A DNA stretch of 64,000 nucleotides, from assembly GCA_027492795.1 (NCBI GenBank), contig JAPUEB010000018.1, forward strand, positions 28,769-92,768, in the 5' to 3' direction. The number at the start of each line of letters is the position of its first letter. Position 1 is the first letter of the stretch. Positions 59,890 through 64,000 of the stretch are shown here, one piece after another. The translations under genes were made by a program, and so were the position numbers. The notes under the pieces were generated by a model. The model ran no database searches. It was not told the DNA's origin and saw only the letters and a program-made list of their open reading frames with translations. The DNA is from Chryseobacterium sp. GTDB lineage: Bacteria > Bacteroidota > Bacteroidia > Flavobacteriales > Weeksellaceae.

Positions 59890-60090
59890 TCAATCCTTTT
59901 CCTCCAAAAAGAAAATTTCATTTACGGTTTTTCCGAAAACTTCGGCAATTTTTAATGCCAAAACTGTGGACGGAACATAACGCTCCGTCTCGATAGAATT
60001 GATGGTTTGTCTGGAAACACCTACTCTATCTGCAAGTTCCTGCTGCGTGATGTTCAGGATAGCTCTTTCTATGCGGATGTTATTCTTCAA
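59890..60090 (-). CDS. XRE-family helix-turn-helix regulator
   Basis: A 66-residue Cro/CI-type DNA-binding protein. The HTH is LNITQQELADRVGVSRQTINSIETERY (about residues 12-38), followed by the short C-terminal helices. The start is a TTG at 60088-60090 giving the family-like N-terminus MKNNIRIERAILN; there is no ATG upstream in frame. It overlaps the end of the membrane protein gene by 11 nt and is read right after it, so it probably regulates that gene and its paralogue. Confidence 0.85.
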   Translation of the reverse strand: MKNNIRIERAILNITQQELADRVGVSRQTINSIETERYVPSTVLALKIAEVFGKTVNEIFFLEEKD

Positions 60091-60499
60091 TGTTGTCGTT
60101 ATATTTGTTTCCTTCGAAAAAAGCTAAATTCATGAGCAGAATTGTGATGGAGAGTGCTGTAGCAGAGTTGTAAAATTGCAGAGTAGATTCGAAGAACATA
60201 TTATAAATCCTTCCAAAGAAAACATAACCAACAAAAAGATAAAAAGAGTAGGCCCAAGTTCGGTACCGAATACGACGAATTCTTTCATCTTCCTTTTTTT
60301 CCTGTGCGAAATTCACCAAAGCCAATCCTCCCAGTAAAAGCATTGTAGGAACACCATAATCTTCATCAAACGATAAAAGATTTTCATATTGAGTTTGAAA
60401 AATAAATACGATAACTGCGGATATAACAACGGCTGCACCTACCCATTTAAAATAATTAGGAAGCAAATAAACAGGTCTTTTTACGGGAGTAAAGCTCAT
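60080..60499 (-). CDS. Membrane protein, first of two paralogues
   Basis: A 139-residue protein with about four TM segments and a charged loop (QEKKEDERIRRIRYR, about residues 62-76). It resembles the next upstream gene in LLPNYFK, GVP, LLGGL and EDERI-like blocks. Such proteins are often encoded with an XRE regulator in Bacteroidetes; the pair here fits this. The function is unknown; a signalling or stress role is only a guess. Confidence 0.65.
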   Translation of the reverse strand: MSFTPVKRPVYLLPNYFKWVGAAVVISAVIVFIFQTQYENLLSFDEDYGVPTMLLLGGLALVNFAQEKKEDERIRRIRYRTWAYSFYLFVGYVFFGRIYNMFFESTLQFYNSATALSITILLMNLAFFEGNKYNDNIEE

Positions 60500-60577
60500 A
60501 TTGAAAGTTTTTTTAAAATTGATTAATTTTTAGAATTATTTTTTATGATTACTCAATTTTTTACCTAATTATAATAT

Positions 60578-60695
60578 ATTGAAAATCAATTTCTTTTCCC
60601 CAACCCTAAAGGGAGGAAATTGATTTTCTTCGCTCCGTGTCATCCTGAGGCTCTCGAAGGAAGGGTCGGGGAAAACGAAGAAAATTAATTTTCGA
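60578..60695. repeat. Palindromic repeat family A, copy 5 (compound)
   Basis: gaaaatcaattt...ccccaaccctaaaggg, with an interior gtcatcctgag...cgaaggaaggg also found in 4181-4243. It sits between the two paralogous membrane genes. Confidence 0.75.
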
Positions 60696-60719
60696 TTAGG
60701 TAATACATTGTGCAATTAT

Positions 60720-61121
60720 TTATTTTTTCACATTATTTATTTTCTTATCTAAATTAAAAGTTATCAGGTAAAATCCTACCATCGTTAAAATAAGCTGATG
60801 ACTCGGCATTTCAGAGGGTTCGTCTCCGAAAAGCAGGCTGATAAGAGGATTCACAATCAATATGACAACCCCGAACACAAAAGCTCCTGACATACTTCTA
60901 GCTCTTCTTTGCATATTCATTTCATCTTCAATTCTATCTTTCGAAAGTGCAAAAATGGTAAGCCCACCAATTAACATACTGAAAAATAGGATTTTTGCTG
61001 GAACACCTAAATAATCATTATAATTCAGCATCTTTTTTAGAACGATTAGAATAAATGATAAAAGCACGATAATGATTCCGACTTTTTTGAAGTAATTTGG
61101 TAGAAGATTAAATTTTATCAT
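60720..61121 (-). CDS. Membrane protein, second of two paralogues
   Basis: A 133-residue protein with about four TM segments and the shared blocks LLPNYFKKVG, LGVPAKILFF and SKDRIEDEMNMQRRARS. It is related to the gene at 60080-60499 but clearly diverged. The repeat at 60578-60695 lies between them. A set of direct repeats upstream (61131-61190) may be an operator. The function is unknown. Confidence 0.65.
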   Translation of the reverse strand: MIKFNLLPNYFKKVGIIIVLLSFILIVLKKMLNYNDYLGVPAKILFFSMLIGGLTIFALSKDRIEDEMNMQRRARSMSGAFVFGVVILIVNPLISLLFGDEPSEMPSHQLILTMVGFYLITFNLDKKINNVKK

Positions 61122-61130
61122 AATAAACTG

Positions 61131-61190
61131 GCTTTACATTTTGACAAGTTAGTTTTATAATATGACAAATATGCTTTACATTTTTTAATT
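61131..61190. promoter_or_regulatory. Candidate operator: repeated gctttacatttt and tgacaa blocks
   Basis: gctttacatttt occurs at 61131-61142 and 61173-61184; tgacaa occurs at 61142-61147 and 61163-61168. On the minus strand they precede the 61121 start by 10-60 nt, a fitting place for the XRE regulator of the same cluster. Confidence 0.4.
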
Positions 61191-61295
61191 TTGCAATTTT
61201 TTTTTTAAAATCCTCAAGCGACAAGTCTCATGAGGTTAACATTGTGCCGCGCTCTGCGCGGTTTTGATTCGCTGCCAAATTTTTGAAAAAAAAAT

Positions 61296-61330
61296 TACAA
61301 AAAACGCCTTCCAAAAAATGGAAAGCGTCA
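61296..61330 (-). terminator. Terminator after rny
   Basis: On the minus strand acgctttcca pairs with tggaaggcgt (61303-61328), one G-U pair, then a T run. Confidence 0.75.
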
Positions 61331-61383
61331 TTATAATTGGAATCGCAAAATCTTCGGACTACGGTCTTCCGACTTCCGACTCT

Positions 61384-62955
61384 CTATCTTGCAATATTCA
61401 CCGCTCTTGTCTCGCGAATTACGGTAACTTTTACCTGTCCTGGATACGTTAATTCATTTTGAATTTTTTCGGAAATATCGTAAGAAAGTTGGTAACTCTG
61501 TTCATCGTTTACTTTTCCGCTTTCTACCATTACACGCAGTTCGCGACCGGCTTGAATGGCATAAGCGCTGGAAACACCTTCAAAACTTAATGCTGCTGCT
61601 TCTAAATCCTTCAAACGTTGAATGTAGGATTCTAAAACTTGGCGTCTTGCTCCAGGTCTTGCTCCAGAAATTCCGTCGGCAACTTGGATGATTGGCGAAA
61701 GAAGTGAAGTCATTTCAATTTCGTCGTGGTGAGCTCCGATTGCATTTACCACTTCTGCGTTTTCTCCGTATTTTTCCGCCCATTGCATTCCTAAAAGTGC
61801 GTGTGGAAGTTCAGATTCCTGCTCCGGAACTTTTCCGATATCGTGAAGAAGTCCGGCTCTTTTTGCCAATTTCACGTTCAAACCTAGTTCTGCAGCCATT
61901 GTTGCGGCGATGTTCGCAACTTCTCTTGAGTGTTGAAGTAAATTCTGTCCGTAAGAAGAACGGTATTTCATTCTTCCGACGATTTTCACCAATTCTGGGT
62001 GAAGACCGTGAATTCCGAGGTCGATGATGGTTCTTTTTCCTATTTCGATGATTTCTTCTTCGATTTGTTTGCGGGTTTTTTCCACCACTTCTTCAATTCT
62101 TGCAGGGTGAATTCTTCCGTCGGTTACCAAACGGTGAAGCGAAAGCCTCGCAACTTCCCTTCTCACCGGATCGAAACAGGAAAGCAAAATGGCTTCAGGA
62201 GTATCATCCACAATGATTTCTACACCAGTTGCAGCCTCCAAAGCGCGGATATTTCTACCTTCTCTACCAATAATTCTTCCTTTTACTTCATCAGATTCAA
62301 TGTTGAATACAGAAACGGAATTTTCAATTGCTTGTTCTGTCCCGATTCTTTGGATGGTTTGAATGACAATTTTTCTCGCCTCTCCTTTTGCATTCAGCTG
62401 GGCTTCTTCCATAATTGCCTGAACGTGAGCTTGTGCTCTGGTTTTGGCTTCGGATTTCATGGCTTCTACCAATTCGTTTTTGGCTTCTTCTGCGGAATAA
62501 TTGGAGATTTTTTCAAGCATTTCTACTTTTTGGGCAGTTGCAACGTCCAATTCCTGTTGTTTTTTCTCCTGAATTTCTAGTTTTTTGGAATAATCGGCGA
62601 TTTGTCTATCCAAATCTTTTTCTAATTTTCCAGTTTTGCTTAGTTCGTCATTCAGTTTGTTTTCTTTGTCCTTAATTCTTTTTTCGGACTCCTGCATTTT
62701 TTTCTCTCTGCTCTGTATATCGGCGTCGTGCTGAGATTTCAGTTCCAAGAATTTTTCTTTTGCCTGAAGGTGTTTTTCCTTTTTGATGGATTCTGCCTGA
62801 ACTGTGGCTTTTTCTATAAGGTTTTCGGCGTTCTTTTTAGCGTCTTCTACGATAAATTTTGCTTTGGAATTTAGCCCACTTTTGGAAAAAAGCATCCCCA
62901 AAACTGCGCCTACAACCAAGGATACAATGCCGATGATAATAGCGGTAAGTGTCAT
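61384..62955 (-). CDS. rny: Ribonuclease Y
   Basis: Membrane-anchored endoribonuclease of mRNA turnover. The 523-residue protein has an N-terminal TM (about residues 4-24), a long coiled coil (about 30-190), a KH domain with [20 protein letters not shown] and an HD domain with [14 protein letters not shown] (His-Asp near residue 370). All are in the usual order and length. The gene lies just downstream of the 6S RNA candidate and zapA on the same strand. Confidence 0.95.
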   Translation of the reverse strand: MTLTAIIIGIVSLVVGAVLGMLFSKSGLNSKAKFIVEDAKKNAENLIEKATVQAESIKKEKHLQAKEKFLELKSQHDADIQSREKKMQESEKRIKDKENKLNDELSKTGKLEKDLDRQIADYSKKLEIQEKKQQELDVATAQKVEMLEKISNYSAEEAKNELVEAMKSEAKTRAQAHVQAIMEEAQLNAKGEARKIVIQTIQRIGTEQAIENSVSVFNIESDEVKGRIIGREGRNIRALEAATGVEIIVDDTPEAILLSCFDPVRREVARLSLHRLVTDGRIHPARIEEVVEKTRKQIEEEIIEIGKRTIIDLGIHGLHPELVKIVGRMKYRSSYGQNLLQHSREVANIAATMAAELGLNVKLAKRAGLLHDIGKVPEQESELPHALLGMQWAEKYGENAEVVNAIGAHHDEIEMTSLLSPIIQVADGISGARPGARRQVLESYIQRLKDLEAAALSFEGVSSAYAIQAGRELRVMVESGKVNDEQSYQLSYDISEKIQNELTYPGQVKVTVIRETRAVNIAR

Positions 62956-63062
62956 ATATGTTGAGTTTTAAATAAAATTTGTTAAAAAAGTTGCTTGTTG
63001 CTGGTTTCTTGTTAAAAAATCATCTAGGAACTATAAACCAGTAACCAGAAACTAAATAAAAA

Positions 63063-63226
63063 AGCCTACAACAATTCAGTGATATAGAGTAAACTCCTAA
63101 TCAACACGATTTGGACTGATTTTCACTTTCTGTAATCTGCGCGAGGCAGCACGCCATTTAGTGAACATTCGCCCGGTAATTGTTTAGCGTTGAGTTTACC
63201 TGTAATGTGTTAGAATTATTGTAGGC
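63063..63226 (-). ncRNA. ssrS: 6S RNA candidate
   Basis: A 164-nt sequence with closing ends that pair perfectly (gcctacaa and ttgtaggc). Inside, gtaaactc-type and gagtttac-type arms form a second pair, leaving an internal bubble with GC-rich ccgggcg and gcgcgagg pieces, like the open-promoter mimic of 6S RNA. It lies between zapA and rny; 6S RNA next to zapA is a known arrangement. On the minus strand the end is followed by six T. Strand and identity come from these cues; an alignment to the 6S-Flavo model would settle it. Confidence 0.68.
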
Positions 63227-63249
63227 AGCATTTTTTGGAAAAGAAAAAT

Positions 63250-63537
63250 CTACTTTTCCAGTTCTTCCAATAACTGGTTGATTTTCATCAACCTATCTGT
63301 GGAAGCGTTTATATTTCTTTCGTTTGCGTTGGAGGCTACTTCGGCGTTGGTTCCTAGTTTTAGGGCGCACATTGCTAAAGCATCCTGTTTATCGCGAACA
63401 TCAAAATTCTTTTCAAAATCTTTAATCATGGCTTCAATTTGTTTCCCTACTTTCCGAAGGGTTTCTTCTTCGGCGGCGGGAACATTCAGCGGATAAATCC
63501 TTCCGGCAATATTAATGGTAATTCTTCTTGCGTCCAT
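63250..63537 (-). CDS. zapA: Cell division protein ZapA
   Basis: FtsZ-ring-associated protein. The 95-residue protein starts MDARRITINIAGRIYPLNVP, then EEETLRKVGKQIEAMIKDFEKN and DKQDALAMCALKLGTN, the ZapA pattern with a C-terminal coiled coil. Its start overlaps the stop of the coiled-coil gene upstream as TAATG, and 6S RNA follows. Confidence 0.88.
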   Translation of the reverse strand: MDARRITINIAGRIYPLNVPAAEEETLRKVGKQIEAMIKDFEKNFDVRDKQDALAMCALKLGTNAEVASNANERNINASTDRLMKINQLLEELEK

Positions 63538-63839
63538 TACAATCCGGTGTTTTGAAGTTGTGCAATGCAGGAATCTATCTCTTTTACAAGTCTGTTGATA
63601 TGGTTTTTCATCAACCGGTTGTGTTCAGGGTTTCCCGATATTGCTGAATAAAGTTTTATATTTTTTTGTTCTTCTGCTAATACCTGATTTTTTTTGCGTT
63701 CTTCATCGTATTTCTTCTTCAGTTCTTCGTGCTCTTTATCCAGTTCCAGATATCTTTCGGAAAGATTTCTGTAATTTTTATGAACTGCTGTAACTCTTTT
63801 CTCCAGTTCCAAAAAATTATGTTCTAAATCTTTGAGCAT
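63537..63839 (-). CDS. Coiled-coil protein upstream of zapA
   Basis: A 100-residue protein made almost entirely of one coiled coil (LEHNFLELEKRVTAVHKNYRNLSERYLELDKEHEELKKKYDE and further), with a C-terminal VKEIDSCIAQLQ. I chose the ATG at 63839; a TTG at 63860 would add seven residues. It overlaps zapA by one base and may be a ZapB-like or general division partner, but no family signature is clear. Confidence 0.7.
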   Translation of the reverse strand: MLKDLEHNFLELEKRVTAVHKNYRNLSERYLELDKEHEELKKKYDEERKKNQVLAEEQKNIKLYSAISGNPEHNRLMKNHINRLVKEIDSCIAQLQNTGL

Positions 63840-64000
63840 TTCAGGTTTTGATTCTAACAATTAAGCAAAAATATAAAAATTAATTTTCAATTAACACAAA
63901 AGCGGTGGGAAATTTGAGTTTTGAGCAAAAAAAAAGAGGAGAACATTTAGAGCCTGTTTAAATTTTATTCAATAAAAGTTTTATAGCAGATAGTTTAACC

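Noticed and set aside
61200..61270. Hairpin ccgcgctctgcgcgg as a terminator on the plus strand
   Set aside because: It is followed by only four T and no plus-strand gene ends nearby; it could be a minor structure only.
61999..62580. A 193-codon plus-strand ORF opposite rny
   Set aside because: Rich in Phe and Ser as expected from the reverse of a Lys/Glu coiled coil; no domain.
63000..63056. Possible second four-helix-bundle-type element, because of gtttcttgtt and aaccagaaac pieces
   Set aside because: The arms match poorly and enclose no ORF; kept only as AT-rich spacer between rny and the 6S candidate.

Overview
The window reads as chromosomal DNA of a flavobacterium, most likely of the Chryseobacterium/Kaistella type (Weeksellaceae). 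The evidence is low GC, Bacteroidetes-type promoters (TTTG about 20 nt before TAnnTTTG) with weak or absent Shine-Dalgarno sequences, signal peptides ending in NAQ/SAQ-like sites, a type IX secretion gene (porQ next to cmk), a fused CcsBA cytochrome c assembly protein, and a 6S RNA candidate beside zapA. No rRNA, tRNA, complete insertion sequence, prophage or CRISPR array was seen. Most of the window is housekeeping sequence, with short accessory modules and many small palindromic repeats between genes.

Layout. 1-4.1 kb (minus): a truncated secreted S9 peptidase, a DoxX protein, era and a methyltransferase. 4.4-7.7 kb (plus): nested inverted repeats, a promoter with a short leader ORF and attenuator-like terminator, then rtcB-prfH (ribosome rescue and RNA repair) and a TPR protein. 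7.7-12.2 kb (minus): map, a four-helix-bundle gene enclosed by 31-bp inverted repeats, a HAD protein, an acyl-ACP desaturase and gpmI. 12.3-27.3 kb (mixed): a SUI1 factor, nucleoside phosphorylase, tag, an amphipathic repeat protein, fabI, a large Asp-box (BNR) exoprotein, an SDR, two DUF2141 proteins, glutaryl-CoA dehydrogenase, a YdcF-like lipoprotein, an iron alcohol dehydrogenase and a class-V aminotransferase. 27.3-36.6 kb: ccsBA, ftsK, a RelE/ParE toxin-antitoxin pair, lolA and an LptF/G permease. 36.6-41.8 kb: pyrH-frr, porQ-cmk, a YtxH/holin-like small-protein operon and a thioredoxin lipoprotein. 41.9-48.8 kb: an LpxL-type acyltransferase with a GT2, two alpha/beta hydrolases, an exonuclease, dnaA and a thioesterase. 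48.8-59.9 kb: rarA, yidD, lgt, nnr, mscL, a serA-like dehydrogenase, idi, gcvT, an ArsC-like protein and a thioesterase. 59.9-63.9 kb (minus): an XRE regulator with two related membrane proteins, rny, the 6S RNA candidate, zapA and a coiled-coil protein.

The genes most worth following up are the rtcB-prfH pair with the attenuator-like leader upstream, and the four-helix-bundle gene that looks like a small stem-loop element inserted between two protein genes. At least five families of dispersed palindromic repeats (called A to E here), two heptamer arrays and several TTG start codons (era, porQ, rarA, yidD, XRE gene) complete the picture. Functional calls come from motif reading and family knowledge only; no database search was run.
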